DNA of 64,000 bases from Prevotella melaninogenica. GTDB taxonomy: Bacteria > Bacteroidota > Bacteroidia > Bacteroidales > Bacteroidaceae. The stretch covers positions 622,501-686,500 of the forward strand of contig NZ_CP072347.1 of assembly GCF_018127925.1 (NCBI RefSeq), written 5' to 3'. Shown in pieces: positions 38,211-47,286 of this stretch. How positions within the stretch are numbered: the first letter of the stretch is position 1; every line of letters begins with the position of its first letter. The position numbers and the translations under genes are program-made. The notes beneath the pieces were generated by a model. The model saw only the letters and a program-made list of their open reading frames with translations. It did no database searches and had not been told where the DNA came from.

Positions 38211-38783
38211 TTATTCTTCCTGATATCTGAGAACCTTTGCAGGACTGCCGACAGCAACAGCATTGGCAGGAACGTCCTTTGTTACAACTGCTCCTGCGCC
38301 TATTACAGCATTACGACCTATCGTCACACCGGGTAGGATAATTGCTCCTCCACCAATCCACACGCCATCTTCTATCTTGACAGGTTGGGCATAGATATTC
38401 CATCCTCCACCAGGAATCATTCGTTCCTTGGCAGTGACAGGATGCGCTGCTGTATAGATTTTCACGTCTGAAGCGATTAGAACATGATTGCCTATATCAA
38501 TACGGTTATTGTCTACAAACGTACAGTTCATATTGATAACAACCCAGTTCCCCATGTGGATATTGACACCATACTCACAATGAAAATCCACATCGATATG
38601 AATCTGCTCACCGACAGAGCCAAACAACTGCTCAAAAATCCTGTGCTTGCTTTCGTGGTCAGCATAGTCGCAATCGTTCAACTTGCGCAATAAGCGTTTT
38701 GTACGTAATATTATCTGCTGCAATTCTGGGTCAACAGCATTAAAAAACTCACCATCTAAGGCTTTCTGACGTTCACTTTTCAT
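38211..38783 (-). CDS. maa: Sugar O-acetyltransferase (maltose acetyltransferase type)
   Basis: A 190-residue hexapeptide-repeat acetyltransferase that uses acetyl-CoA. MKSERQKALDGEFFNAVDPEL is the Mac-type N-terminal domain; VLIASDVKIYTAAHPVT carries the catalytic histidine; VWIGGGAIILPGVTIGRNAVIGAGAVV is the left-handed helix. The frame opens two codons earlier at a TTG; the ATG at 38783 is taken as the start. Which sugar is acetylated cannot be told. Confidence 0.9.
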   Translation of the reverse strand: MKSERQKALDGEFFNAVDPELQQIILRTKRLLRKLNDCDYADHESKHRIFEQLFGSVGEQIHIDVDFHCEYGVNIHMGNWVVINMNCTFVDNNRIDIGNHVLIASDVKIYTAAHPVTAKERMIPGGGWNIYAQPVKIEDGVWIGGGAIILPGVTIGRNAVIGAGAVVTKDVPANAVAVGSPAKVLRYQEE

Positions 38784-38858
38784 AAGCAAAAGGTTTTAAA
38801 TTGTTGAGTATATTGCTTAAAGAAAGACCCACTACCAAGGTAGGCAGGGGTCTGTTCG

Positions 38859-39716
38859 TTAATAAGCTACAACCTTCTCTAAGCGCCAACTCTTACCATT
38901 CTGCTTAAAGATGAGCTGCGTTTCTGCGCCATTAGACAACCCACGGAAGGTAACAATCCTGCGATCAGTGTCTGAATACTTCTGGCCATAAAGGATGTTA
39001 TAAATCATTTCGTGTGGAAGTTCTGGTAAGAATGATGACCATTCGCTGGCAGGGATAGTGGTGTTGACCACATTTGTCTCTTCACCATTGGGATCTGGAC
39101 CAGTATAAGCTAATGGACTCTTCACAGCCCCTTTGCCACCATTTGCGAAGAAGTGTGACAAGAAGGTATAGAAAGATGCGTTATAACTATCCTTGAATGT
39201 GATGTTACGAATCTGATTCAACTTCCAGCTTCCATCCTGATGATCGAACCAATACTGCTCTATCGTACCTCTCTTTAAATGTATCTTCTCAACGATGACA
39301 CTATCCAAGTCGGTAGACTTAGAGAACTTCATCTGTTTCTCATTATCAAAGATAAGCGTATAATAGCCCTGTTTGCGGAAGAAATAATCCATCTTCCAGT
39401 TTCCACGAGTCAGCTCCGTAGTCTTTGTACCATTGACTACAGGCAGTGGGAACTTAATACGATTCATCTGCAACTTCTTATTAGCAATAAAGTTGAAGAA
39501 GAAGTCGTCAAACAATTGGTCTGCTGCCTTTGGCATAGGAGTAGCAGCAATCACCTCCGTGGCAGAGTCAACGCTATCTACAGTGTCAGTGTCTTCTGAT
39601 GCTGTAGAATCAGTAGTTGTACTGTCATCGCCATCAACTTTCTTGCTTGTGCAACCTGTAGTAACAGCTACCATAGCTACACAAACACACACAATAACTA
39701 AAAAAGCTTTTTTCAT
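38859..39716 (-). CDS. DUF4348 lipoprotein
   Basis: A 285-residue lipoprotein. The signal peptide ends at VTTGC (cysteine 22), followed by a Thr/Ser/Asp-rich linker (DGDDSTTTDSTASEDTDTVDS, in part, residues 28-55) and a globular DUF4348 domain (ADQLFDDFFFNFIANKKLQM through SWRLEKVVAY). The function of DUF4348 is unknown. It is divergent from pheS, and a TACATTTG -7 box lies about 30 nt upstream. Confidence 0.85.
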   Translation of the reverse strand: MKKAFLVIVCVCVAMVAVTTGCTSKKVDGDDSTTTDSTASEDTDTVDSVDSATEVIAATPMPKAADQLFDDFFFNFIANKKLQMNRIKFPLPVVNGTKTTELTRGNWKMDYFFRKQGYYTLIFDNEKQMKFSKSTDLDSVIVEKIHLKRGTIEQYWFDHQDGSWKLNQIRNITFKDSYNASFYTFLSHFFANGGKGAVKSPLAYTGPDPNGEETNVVNTTIPASEWSSFLPELPHEMIYNILYGQKYSDTDRRIVTFRGLSNGAETQLIFKQNGKSWRLEKVVAY

Positions 39717-39746
39717 ACTCTCTTTTTATTCATCTCAAATTTCCTG

Positions 39747-39754
39747 CAAATGTA
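39747..39754 (-). promoter_or_regulatory. -7 box for the DUF4348 lipoprotein
   Basis: TACATTTG on the minus strand, about 30 nt upstream of the ATG. The pheS promoter lies back-to-back with it. Confidence 0.5.
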
Positions 39755-39805
39755 CAATATTTATTTCTAATAAGATAGGATTTTTATAAATTTATATTAG
39801 GGTAA

Positions 39806-39837
39806 TTTCTCCGTTACGATTATAAATTGTACCTTTG
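39806..39837 (+). promoter_or_regulatory. pheS promoter
   Basis: TTTC at 39806-39809, a 20-nt spacer and TACCTTTG at 39830-39837, about 20 nt before the pheS ATG. The TACCTTTG is a full -7 match. Confidence 0.6.
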
Positions 39838-39857
39838 CAGGAAAATAATCAAGAACT

Positions 39858-40895
39858 ATGTTATTAGACAAGATAGAAGAACTTCTCAAGGAAGTGAGCG
39901 CACTCACGGCTAAGAGTGCTGATGATGTGGAGCAACTCCGTCTGAAATACCTTAGTAAGAAGGGCGAAATCAATGCGTTGATGGGCGAGTTCCGTAATGT
40001 GGCAGCCGACCAGAAGAAGGTTGTCGGCATGAAGATTAATGAACTTAAGCAGAGTGCACAGGACAAGATTAACGAACTCAAGGACCAGCTTGAAACAAGC
40101 GAGGCACAGAGTGATGATATCGACTTGACTCGTACTGCTTATCCTATTAACCTTGGTACACGTCATCCGTTGACACTTGTAAAGAACGAGATTATTGATA
40201 TCTTTGCTCGTATGGGTTTTACTCTCTATCAAGGTCCTGAGATTGATGACGACCAGCACGTGTTTACAATGTTGAACTTTGCTGCTGATCATCCTGCACG
40301 TGATATGCAAGATACCTTCTTCATTGAGCGCAGTAGTACGATGGACGTTACGAGGAACGTTCTTCTCCGTAGTCATACTTCTAATGATGAGGCACACTAT
40401 ATGTCTACACACGAACCTCCAATCCGTGTGCTTTGCCCAGGTCGTGTATATCGTAATGAGGCTATCTCGGCTCGTGCACACTGCTTCTTCCATCAGGTAG
40501 AGGGTCTTTATGTTGATAAGAATGTTAGCTTTACCGACCTAAAGCAGGTGCTTCTCACCTTTGCTCGTGAGATGTTTGGTGCAGATACAAAGATTCGTCT
40601 TCGTCCAAGCTACTTCCCATTCACTGAGCCAAGTGCAGAGATGGATATCAGCTGTAACATCTGTGGCGGTGAAGGTTGTGGTTTCTGTAAGCACACTGGA
40701 TGGGTTGAGATTCTTGGTTGTGGTATGGTTGATCCACACGACCTTGAGGCTTGTGGTATCGATTCAAGCGTATATACAGGTTATGCCTTCGGTATGGGTG
40801 TTGAGCGTATAGCCAACCTCAAGTACCGTGTAAGCGATCTCCGCCTCTTCTCTGAGAACGATACCCGCTTCCTTCGCGAGTTTGAGGGTGCGTAG
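39858..40895 (+). CDS. pheS: Phenylalanine-tRNA ligase, alpha subunit
   Basis: A 345-residue class II aminoacyl-tRNA synthetase alpha chain. Residues 1-90 form the coiled-coil tRNA-binding arm; the catalytic core has NYxxL-type TRHPLTLVKNEI, CFFHQVEGLYVD (motif 2), and FTEPSAEMDISC plus GFGMGVERI-like AFGMGVERIANL (motif 3). CNICGGEGCGFCKHTGW contains four cysteines that may bind zinc. The partner pheT is not in the window, as is common in Bacteroidetes. It is divergent from the DUF4348 gene. Confidence 0.97.
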   Translation: MLLDKIEELLKEVSALTAKSADDVEQLRLKYLSKKGEINALMGEFRNVAADQKKVVGMKINELKQSAQDKINELKDQLETSEAQSDDIDLTRTAYPINLGTRHPLTLVKNEIIDIFARMGFTLYQGPEIDDDQHVFTMLNFAADHPARDMQDTFFIERSSTMDVTRNVLLRSHTSNDEAHYMSTHEPPIRVLCPGRVYRNEAISARAHCFFHQVEGLYVDKNVSFTDLKQVLLTFAREMFGADTKIRLRPSYFPFTEPSAEMDISCNICGGEGCGFCKHTGWVEILGCGMVDPHDLEACGIDSSVYTGYAFGMGVERIANLKYRVSDLRLFSENDTRFLREFEGA

Positions 40896-40896
40896 T

Positions 40897-41049
40897 GTTT
40901 AGGTGAAAGGTGTTAAGTGTTAGGTGTTGAGGGGCACTTAGGTGATGGGTGATGAATAATGGGTGTTGATGAATTGTCCTTTTACTAACGAAATTCCTCT
41001 GCTATACACTACATTTACTAAAGATTTTTGTTGAGTTTGAGTGATAAAT
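40897..41049. repeat. GTGATGGGTGTTAGGTG-type low-complexity repeat after pheS
   Basis: The first 75 nt after the pheS stop are made of AGGTGTTAGGTGTTGAGG- and GGGTGATGAATAATGGGTG-like units. Reverse-complement relatives lie at 41690-41775 and 54600-54668. Confidence 0.75.
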
Positions 41050-41092
41050 AATGGGTGTTGATGAAGCTTTATGCTATTCATCAACACCCATT
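41050..41092. terminator. 16-bp hairpin in the pheS-exonuclease gap
   Basis: AATGGGTGTTGATGAA (41050-41065) pairs perfectly with TTCATCAACACCCATT (41077-41092). It has no long T-tract; it may serve as a terminator for both convergent genes. A second AATGGGTGTTGATGAA lies at about 40957. Nearby at 41161-41198 CGTTAAA/TTTAACG encloses an AAAAGTG/CACTTTT hairpin. Confidence 0.6.
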
Positions 41093-41433
41093 CTCGTTTC
41101 TATATCTTCTGCTTAACGAGTAGTTTCAGATATTGTATAAACTCTAATTAGGGGTTCTTGCGTTAAAAGTGTGAACACTTTTTCGTATAGCTTTAACGGA
41201 AGAAACGAGCTTATGTATTAAACAAAACACAGTTAAGACAGACTTAGCAGTCTGTTTTATTCATCCTTTGACAGAGATAATCTTTTCATACTAACGCTTC
41301 GAAAATTGGCAGACAATACGTTGAAAAATCATGACATAAATTCGTGTAAAACATCTACAAATAAGGACAAGAATGTGTCTAAAAAGGCAGGCTTGCAATC
41401 ATCAGGAAATCAATTGGTTATGGGTTCGTTCAT

Positions 41434-41530
41434 AAAAAGGTGCTTAATTGGACTTCAAAAGGGCGTTAATAAGACCTCAAAAGGGCATCTTTTGCAAGCT
41501 AATTGAGCGTCTTTTCAAAGTCTAAAGAGC
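41434..41530 (-). repeat. Dispersed 22-nt-phased repeat, copy C
   Basis: Reverse orientation to copies A and B. CAAAAAGGTGC lies at the left; unit boundaries are at 41444, 41465, 41487 and 41509, with spacings of 21, 22, 22 and 22 from the left. The tail conserved in A, D, E and F is poorly preserved. The 885-nt gap between pheS and the exonuclease gene holds this copy, two low-complexity stretches and a hairpin; no gene was seen. Confidence 0.88.
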
Positions 41531-41689
41531 ATGTGTTGGTTTTGAGTAGCATAAAAATATTTTACGAACATGGATGAGTATGGGAATCTGTTGTTTGTAG
41601 GAAAAGGAAAGACATGGTAATGGGTTGACCTTGCATTTAATGCTGACTAACCTTTGTGAACCCTACTATCATGGTCACCACCAGTATTT

Positions 41690-41775
41690 CTCACGTAACA
41701 TATCATCATCACCCAATATCTATCATTCATCACCTATCACATCATCACCACCTAACATCCATCACTTATCACCCA
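41690..41775. repeat. CATCACCC/ATCACCTAACATCC low-complexity repeat
   Basis: Repeated CATCATCACCC, TCATCACCTATCAC and ACATCCATCACTTATCACCC units run up to the end of the exonuclease gene. It is the same family as the stretches at 40897 and 54600, in opposite orientation to the first. Confidence 0.7.
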
Positions 41776-41780
41776 ACATC

Positions 41781-42272
41781 CTACAATATCTCACGTGCTA
41801 TCCACGCACAAGCTTCCGCATCAGCGAGGGCGTGATGGTGGTCGGTTAGCTCATAGCCACAGGCAGAAGAAACCGTATGTAACTGATGGTTGGGAAGGTG
41901 AGGGAGCAGCTGACGTGCAGCCTTCAGCGTATCAAAGAATTCATAATCAGGATAATCCATTTGGTAGGTATAGAAAGAAGCCTTCAAACAACCTTTGTCA
42001 AATGGTGTATTATGGGCTACAAGTGGTAGACCTTCTATCATGGGTTCTATCTGCTTCCACACCTCACAGAATACGGGTGCACCGTCAGTATCTGCACATG
42101 TCAACCCATGCACCTGCGTACACCGCCAATGATAATAATTCGGTTCGGGCTGTATAAGGGAATAGAAGTTATCGACTATCTCTCCTCCCCTTACTACTAT
42201 CACGCCCACCGAGCATACACTACACCGCTCAAAATTCGCTGTTTCAAAGTCAATCGCTGCAAAGTCCTGCAT
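41781..42272 (-). CDS. DnaQ-like 3'-5' exonuclease domain protein
   Basis: A 163-residue stand-alone DEDDh exonuclease. Exo I is AIDFETANF (Asp8, Glu10), Exo II is VAHNTPFDKGCL, and Exo III is HHALADAEACA. Such proteins remove 3' nucleotides from DNA or RNA; the substrate is not clear. The upstream reading GVIVVRGGEIVDNFYSLIQP is typical of the DnaQ/PolC-epsilon fold. It is convergent with pheS and has no operon partner. Confidence 0.9.
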   Translation of the reverse strand: MQDFAAIDFETANFERCSVCSVGVIVVRGGEIVDNFYSLIQPEPNYYHWRCTQVHGLTCADTDGAPVFCEVWKQIEPMIEGLPLVAHNTPFDKGCLKASFYTYQMDYPDYEFFDTLKAARQLLPHLPNHQLHTVSSACGYELTDHHHALADAEACAWIAREIL

Positions 42273-42357
42273 AATATCTTTATAAATTTGTTAGTCGTCT
42301 ACTATATCTTCATTTTATAGATGAGGCTTTATGTTTGTTTAGACAAAGTCTCTTTGT

Positions 42358-42879
42358 TCACTCTTGACGACCATAATAGTCATAGTACATATCCCATAAG
42401 GTATCAGAAAATCCCCAACCACATTGTGTTGAATTAAGCATACTTTCAATTCTCTGTCTGAAATGTTCCTCAAGGTTATGGTCGGAAATATGCTTCAGAG
42501 CTTTCTCAAAATTCGTTTCTAATGTAGTATAATACTGTTCCCACATATCACCGAAGGTCATTGTGTATTCACATCCCAACTCTATATAGTAAAGCATCAA
42601 ATCGCCAAGACTGATAGCGTCAGCCTTCAACTTCTTGAAATCAGAGATTGCCTTCCGACAAGTTGCAAATGACGGCTTATCAGAAAAGCCTCGAGCGGGG
42701 AAAAATTCGTTGCGGATAATCTTCTTGTATCTTTCCAACGCTGCACTATAATCAGGTGTAAGATACATTTCCAGATACACCTTCGCATCCTTGTTTGCAT
42801 CATACAAATCCAGTACAAGTCTTATTACGTCTTCCTTTGGCAATGTGTCAAGATGCTTCTTTAGTTTTAATTTGGTCAT
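42358..42879 (-). CDS. DUF6155 family protein
   Basis: A 173-residue helical cytoplasmic protein that matches the DUF6155 pattern (TKLKLKKHLDTLPKEDVI, YDANKDAKVYLEMYL, KYKKIIRNEFFPARGF-like YKKIIRNEFFP). Function unknown. A TATCTTTG -7 box lies about 55 nt upstream. It is a single gene. Confidence 0.8.
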   Translation of the reverse strand: MTKLKLKKHLDTLPKEDVIRLVLDLYDANKDAKVYLEMYLTPDYSAALERYKKIIRNEFFPARGFSDKPSFATCRKAISDFKKLKADAISLGDLMLYYIELGCEYTMTFGDMWEQYYTTLETNFEKALKHISDHNLEEHFRQRIESMLNSTQCGWGFSDTLWDMYYDYYGRQE

Positions 42880-42932
42880 AATAAGCTCTTTCCCATATTA
42901 AGTAATTATAAGTATTATAAAGTTCTTATGTG

Positions 42933-42940
42933 CAAAGATA
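42933..42940 (-). promoter_or_regulatory. -7 box for the DUF6155 gene
   Basis: TATCTTTG on the minus strand, about 54 nt upstream of the ATG. Confidence 0.45.
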
Positions 42941-42999
42941 TAACTTTTCAACGAGAAATAAGGATTTGACTTAAAATACTTTCTTGATTAATTCAAACG

Positions 43000-44013
43000 T
43001 TACTTCAAAAAAGCAACACGCTGGATAACTGCCTTAGAAAGATAGCTGATTGGAAGTGAAACAACGTAACTAATTACTATCAGAATAATATAAATGACTA
43101 ACGGATACTTGAAACCGTAAATAAAATCATGGAATATATGATAACAGAAGAAAGAGTGAGTTAGCCACATAACCATAGACTGTTTACCCATTGCCATAAG
43201 AAATTGTTTCGTAATACCATTAAAACTTAAGTGCAATAGCAGGAATATATAAGAAAATTCAAATATATACGCAGTAGCTGCACTTGAAATGAAACAGTTT
43301 ATTACTACTAAAGTAATTAAAATAGCAAAAGTAACTATCTTGTGTGTATGTAAGAATGAAATATAGCCTTTTCCTTTTTCAACTTGTCGATGGAATACAG
43401 CTCCAATAACAAAAGAGAATAATACATTAAAGTATGTGATGACGTAGGCGTACCATTCTGTATATAATTTGTTTACGGCTATATATCTACTGGTTATATA
43501 GCAGCTTATCATATATAAAACCCACGTAATAATAATGCTTTTTACACAGCCTAATTTGTCTATACACCTGAAAATCCATACAGATGTAAGCGAAAGTAAT
43601 GCATAAGGAAATAAGAACCAAGTTTCAGAGTTATAGCTATTACTTATACTCATAAAATTCAATATTATATTCGAAAAACTTCCAGGATACTTTTCAGGTC
43701 TAACGAAAGTACCTATACTGACAAATATTAGTAGAATAATCCAATAATGAATGTAGAGTTTTAAAAGTCTATGCTCTTGTCCTTTAAAAGATAATTTGCC
43801 TCGATAGTAAGTATAGCTTAGTCCGTAACCGCTCAGCATTAAGAATATACCCACAGGGTTACATGCTTTGCTGATAATATGAACAAGGGGAGTGTTGCCA
43901 ATGAAAAGCAAAGGCTCACAAACTTCAGTCAGGTTAGAACCATTAAATAAGTGAAGGAATAACATCATTAGGATAGCTACACCTTTTAAAATGGTCGTCT
44001 GTTCTTTTGTCAT
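43000..44013 (-). CDS. Acyltransferase family 3 membrane protein
   Basis: A 337-residue protein with about ten membrane helices. MTKEQTTILKGVAILMMLFL and LFIGNTPLVHIISKACNPVGIFLMLSGYG (in part) match the AT3 family (OafA/Acyl_transf_3), which transfers acetyl or other acyl groups to cell-surface sugars. The target is unknown. AT content is higher than in neighbouring genes, which may point to a different origin. A perfect 20-bp palindrome ends 1 nt before the ATG. Confidence 0.82.
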   Translation of the reverse strand: MTKEQTTILKGVAILMMLFLHLFNGSNLTEVCEPLLFIGNTPLVHIISKACNPVGIFLMLSGYGLSYTYYRGKLSFKGQEHRLLKLYIHYWIILLIFVSIGTFVRPEKYPGSFSNIILNFMSISNSYNSETWFLFPYALLSLTSVWIFRCIDKLGCVKSIIITWVLYMISCYITSRYIAVNKLYTEWYAYVITYFNVLFSFVIGAVFHRQVEKGKGYISFLHTHKIVTFAILITLVVINCFISSAATAYIFEFSYIFLLLHLSFNGITKQFLMAMGKQSMVMWLTHSFFCYHIFHDFIYGFKYPLVIYIILIVISYVVSLPISYLSKAVIQRVAFLK

Positions 44014-44014
44014 T

Positions 44015-44034
44015 GCATTAAAACGTTTTAATGC
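44015..44034. repeat. Perfect 20-bp palindrome at the acyltransferase start
   Basis: GCATTAAAACGTTTTAATGC is its own reverse complement and ends one base before the acyltransferase ATG. It occupies the place of a ribosome binding site. It could be an operator or a hairpin that limits translation. Confidence 0.9.
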
Positions 44035-44065
44035 GATGCTTTATACTCAAATTACGAAAGTTATA

Positions 44066-44211
44066 GCCAAGTACCTACATGAGAAACGTGGACGTATTCA
44101 TCCACGTTCAGAGGTACTTGGCGGAAACCTACAACAAGAGATGAGAAACGCCCACGCTATCGTGGACGTTCACTTATTCATCCATTCTTGTTGTTCATTC
44201 TACCGCCAAGT
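44066..44211. repeat. Two overlapping palindromic structures with alternative pairing
   Basis: Structure 1: GCCAAGTACCT (44066-44076) with AGGTACTTGGC (44112-44122), enclosing ACGTGGA/TCCACGT (44086-44092, 44101-44107). Structure 2: ACTTGGCGG (44116-44124) with CCGCCAAGT (44203-44211), enclosing ACAACAAG/CTTGTTGT (44131-44138, 44187-44194) and CCACG/CGTGG. They share 44116-44122, so only one can form. ATGAGAAACG is repeated at 44079 and 44141. The rest of the 393-nt gap is AT-rich with the helicase promoter. Confidence 0.85.
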
Positions 44212-44362
44212 TTCCTGAACGTTATTGAATAAATAGCAAACGCTAAATTATTAAACCACAAAATGGGACTGGGTACACACCTGTACACCAAGTCCGACTA
44301 CAAAGTTACAACTTTATTTTTATTCTTTTAGGTTGATAACGAGTTATTTCCAATCTTTTTCT

Positions 44363-44370
44363 TACTTTTG
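44363..44370 (+). promoter_or_regulatory. -7 box for the UvrD-type helicase gene
   Basis: TACTTTTG matches TAnnTTTG, about 37 nt before the ATG. No -33 TTTG at the right spacing. Confidence 0.5.
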
Positions 44371-44406
44371 CAGAAGGAGCATCTACTGCTATAAAAAATA
44401 CTTTCT

Positions 44407-47097
44407 ATGGAAGCAAATAATTACACACCAAGTTTAGATAAATATCAGATTCCTGTCGTTGAGGCAAGTCAGGGACATCATCTTGTATTGGCATCGCCGG
44501 GTTGTGGTAAGACACATATCCTCGTAGAGAGGATAAGATACGCACGAGAAAGGGGTGTGAAGTATGAAGATATGCTCTGTCTTACGTTCACAAACCGTGC
44601 TGCAAGAGAGATGACCAACCGTATTCAAAAGGTGGTGGGAGGTGATTTCTCTGAACTGATGGTGGGTAATGTGCATCGTTTTTGTTCTAAATTCCTCTTT
44701 GAACAGGGACGTATACCAGCCGATTCTGCCATTATTGACGACGAAGAGGCGGTGAGTATTATCGCTGATTACCGCAATGAAGATGAAGAAGGAGTAACAA
44801 GAGACTTCAACCGATACAAAGGTTATCAGACGATTATCTTCTTTCAGCATTTCATCTATCAGATGGAACACCAGCATCCATGGAAGTATTATCTTCATCC
44901 AGAGAGTTTCACGGATGATGATCGAGAAGCTGTAAAGCATATTTGTGCCTCACAAAAGATTGAATATGACGAGCAGGCGGTAGTGAATATCTATCACCAT
45001 GCACAGGAATATATGGACGAGGCGAATGCGCCAGGGCTTGATGGGAAGACAGCAGATAGGATTCGTGTACTCCTTTGGAAGATGTATTACGCTAATTGTT
45101 ATGCCCGATATAAGGAGGAGAATCACCTCTTTGACTTTGAAGACTTGCTCCTCTATACATACGATATCTATCGTTCTGACCCTACCTGCAAGCGTTATCC
45201 ATGGATACAGGTCGATGAAGTGCAGGATCTTAACGGTATGCAGCTTGCTATCATCGACCTACTGACAGCAGAAGACAACCCAATGGTGATGTACTTAGGC
45301 GACGAACAGCAGGCTATCTTCTCTTTTATGGGTGCGAAAGTGGAGACACTAACCCTCTTGAAGATGCGCTGTAAGGGTAATATACATCATCTGCAGCGTA
45401 ACCACCGTTCACCAAAATACTTGCTCGATGTCTTCAATGACTATGCAGAAAAGCAACTGAAGATAGACCGCGAACTGCTTCCTCTTTCCGATAATGACAC
45501 TAAGGCTACGTCGGGAGACTTGAGAATCATACATAGTAGTACGATAGAAGCTGAACACAAGGATATTACCACTGAGGCTCTCTGCCTTTATGAGCAAAAT
45601 AAGGAAGAGCGTACAGCCGTCATCGTTAGTGCTAATTCGGATGCTGACCGTATCAGTGAAGCTATGACGGAAGCAGGGCTGACCCACTTTAAGGTGTCTG
45701 GTCGCGACCTCTTCGATACACCAGATGTCAAGCTGTTATTGGCACATTTGAGTGTACTCTCCAATGAACATAACTCTATAGCGTGGACACGTATTATGAA
45801 AGGGGTGCGTGCCTTCCCTTCTCATGCCCTTGCTCGCCGATTTAATTGGAAGCTAAAGCAGTTGGCACTGTCACCATCCGATTTCCTTCTCTACCCCGAA
45901 AGCTGTTATACGGCAGAGTTTCTTCGTGCGTATGATGAGGAGGAAATCATTGTTTTCGATACAGAAACAACTGGCTTAGACGTGTTCAATGACGACATTA
46001 TTGAGATTGCTGCCATCCGAATTAAGGGTGGGGAAGTGATTGGTGAACCGCTTGATCTATACATAGAAACCGATAAGCCGATTTCGCCAATGCTCGGTGA
46101 TAAGGAGAATCCGATGTATGCTATCTATCATAAGAAGATGGCTACTGGCGAACTACTTACCCCTGAAGATGCCTTACAATGTTTCCTAACATTCGTGGGT
46201 ACAAGTCCTATTCTCGGTCATAACGCTAACTATGATTATAACATATTGGACAACAATCTGCAACGTTACTGCAATGACACGATGCAAGCACACGAGAATC
46301 GTTGCTTTGATTCGCTCAAACTGATAAGACTATTGGCTCCGAGCCTTCATTCTTATAAGTTGGAAAGCCTGCTTGAAACCTTCCAGTTGGCGGGTGTTAA
46401 TAGTCATCAGGCGATTGATGATGTGAAGGCAACGGTCAGTCTTGTACGCCTCTGTGCTGAGAAAGCACGTGAGAAGCAAGCACAACAAGAGGCTTTTATC
46501 CACCATCCGAAGGTGAAACCATTTGCCAATGTGCTGCGTAGCAATTATGGCGAACGCTATCGAGAGGCTGTTAACCGACTTTATCAGCTATCAACCAACC
46601 ATGAACCCGCCCTTGTAAGTGAACTCTCTGCAGCTTATCATGCCTTTCGTTCAGATGGCTTAATCAACGACATCCCCCGATTAGACTATATTCTGCGTTA
46701 TCTCCGCATAGATATGCTGACGGATGAGACGGTAGCTAATGCCCTTGCACCACAGCTCTCGCAGTACGTAATGGATATTAATACGCTGAAAGAAGCCGAC
46801 TTCTGTAACAGTAAGAGTATTCTTGAGCGTATCTATGTGACGACTGTTCACAAGGCAAAGGGATTGGAGTTTGATAATGTTATCATCTTTGATGCAGCCG
46901 ATGGACGCTACCCGAACGCCTATAACAATGCGAAACAGCAAGACGAGGAAGATGCTCGTAAGTTCTATGTAGCTATGTCACGCGCTAAGCGTCGCCTGTT
47001 CATTGCTTATGCCTTGCAGATGGTCGACCGCCACGGAAGGGTTTTCAATCGTGATTTGACACCCCTAATGGATAGTATTCAAAAGTATTTTAATTAG
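44407..47097 (+). CDS. UvrD/Rep-type helicase with an internal DnaQ-like exonuclease domain
   Basis: An 896-residue superfamily 1 DNA helicase. Walker A ASPGCGKTH (29-37), motif Ia LTFTNRAAREM, Walker B region QVDEVQDLN (about 267-275) and motif V/VI VTTVHKAKGLEFDN and FYVAMSRAKRRLF (about 811 and 865) are all present. Between motifs IV and V an entire 3'-5' exonuclease fold is inserted (about 515-690): Exo I IVFDTETTGLD, Exo II LGHNANYDYNIL, Exo III SHQAIDDVKATV, with the DEDDh acidic residues intact. This couples unwinding with 3'-end trimming in one chain, probably for repair or recombination. It is a single gene with its own promoter. Confidence 0.93.
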   Translation: MEANNYTPSLDKYQIPVVEASQGHHLVLASPGCGKTHILVERIRYARERGVKYEDMLCLTFTNRAAREMTNRIQKVVGGDFSELMVGNVHRFCSKFLFEQGRIPADSAIIDDEEAVSIIADYRNEDEEGVTRDFNRYKGYQTIIFFQHFIYQMEHQHPWKYYLHPESFTDDDREAVKHICASQKIEYDEQAVVNIYHHAQEYMDEANAPGLDGKTADRIRVLLWKMYYANCYARYKEENHLFDFEDLLLYTYDIYRSDPTCKRYPWIQVDEVQDLNGMQLAIIDLLTAEDNPMVMYLGDEQQAIFSFMGAKVETLTLLKMRCKGNIHHLQRNHRSPKYLLDVFNDYAEKQLKIDRELLPLSDNDTKATSGDLRIIHSSTIEAEHKDITTEALCLYEQNKEERTAVIVSANSDADRISEAMTEAGLTHFKVSGRDLFDTPDVKLLLAHLSVLSNEHNSIAWTRIMKGVRAFPSHALARRFNWKLKQLALSPSDFLLYPESCYTAEFLRAYDEEEIIVFDTETTGLDVFNDDIIEIAAIRIKGGEVIGEPLDLYIETDKPISPMLGDKENPMYAIYHKKMATGELLTPEDALQCFLTFVGTSPILGHNANYDYNILDNNLQRYCNDTMQAHENRCFDSLKLIRLLAPSLHSYKLESLLETFQLAGVNSHQAIDDVKATVSLVRLCAEKAREKQAQQEAFIHHPKVKPFANVLRSNYGERYREAVNRLYQLSTNHEPALVSELSAAYHAFRSDGLINDIPRLDYILRYLRIDMLTDETVANALAPQLSQYVMDINTLKEADFCNSKSILERIYVTTVHKAKGLEFDNVIIFDAADGRYPNAYNNAKQQDEEDARKFYVAMSRAKRRLFIAYALQMVDRHGRVFNRDLTPLMDSIQKYFN

Positions 47098-47167
47098 GAT
47101 TCAGCTATATCAAATAACTGATATAAAATAAGAAAGTGGCAGATGAAACGATATATTTTGTCTATCA

Positions 47168-47199
47168 TTTGTTTTAAAAAGAAATAATTTGTACCTTTG
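47168..47199 (+). promoter_or_regulatory. SemiSWEET gene promoter (complete -33/-7)
   Basis: TTTG at 47168-47171, a 20-nt spacer and TACCTTTG at 47192-47199. This is the clearest full promoter in the window and lies about 88 nt before the ATG. Confidence 0.75.
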
Positions 47200-47286
47200 T
47201 AGCGTTAGAATGAAATATTAGATAGGTAAAGAAAAGATATAAACTAAATCTTTCTTGTATTCATAAACAAATAAAATCAGGATAAT

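Noticed and set aside
41306-41506. 66-residue frame across repeat copy C.
   Set aside because: It is made partly of the 22-nt repeat and has no family resemblance.
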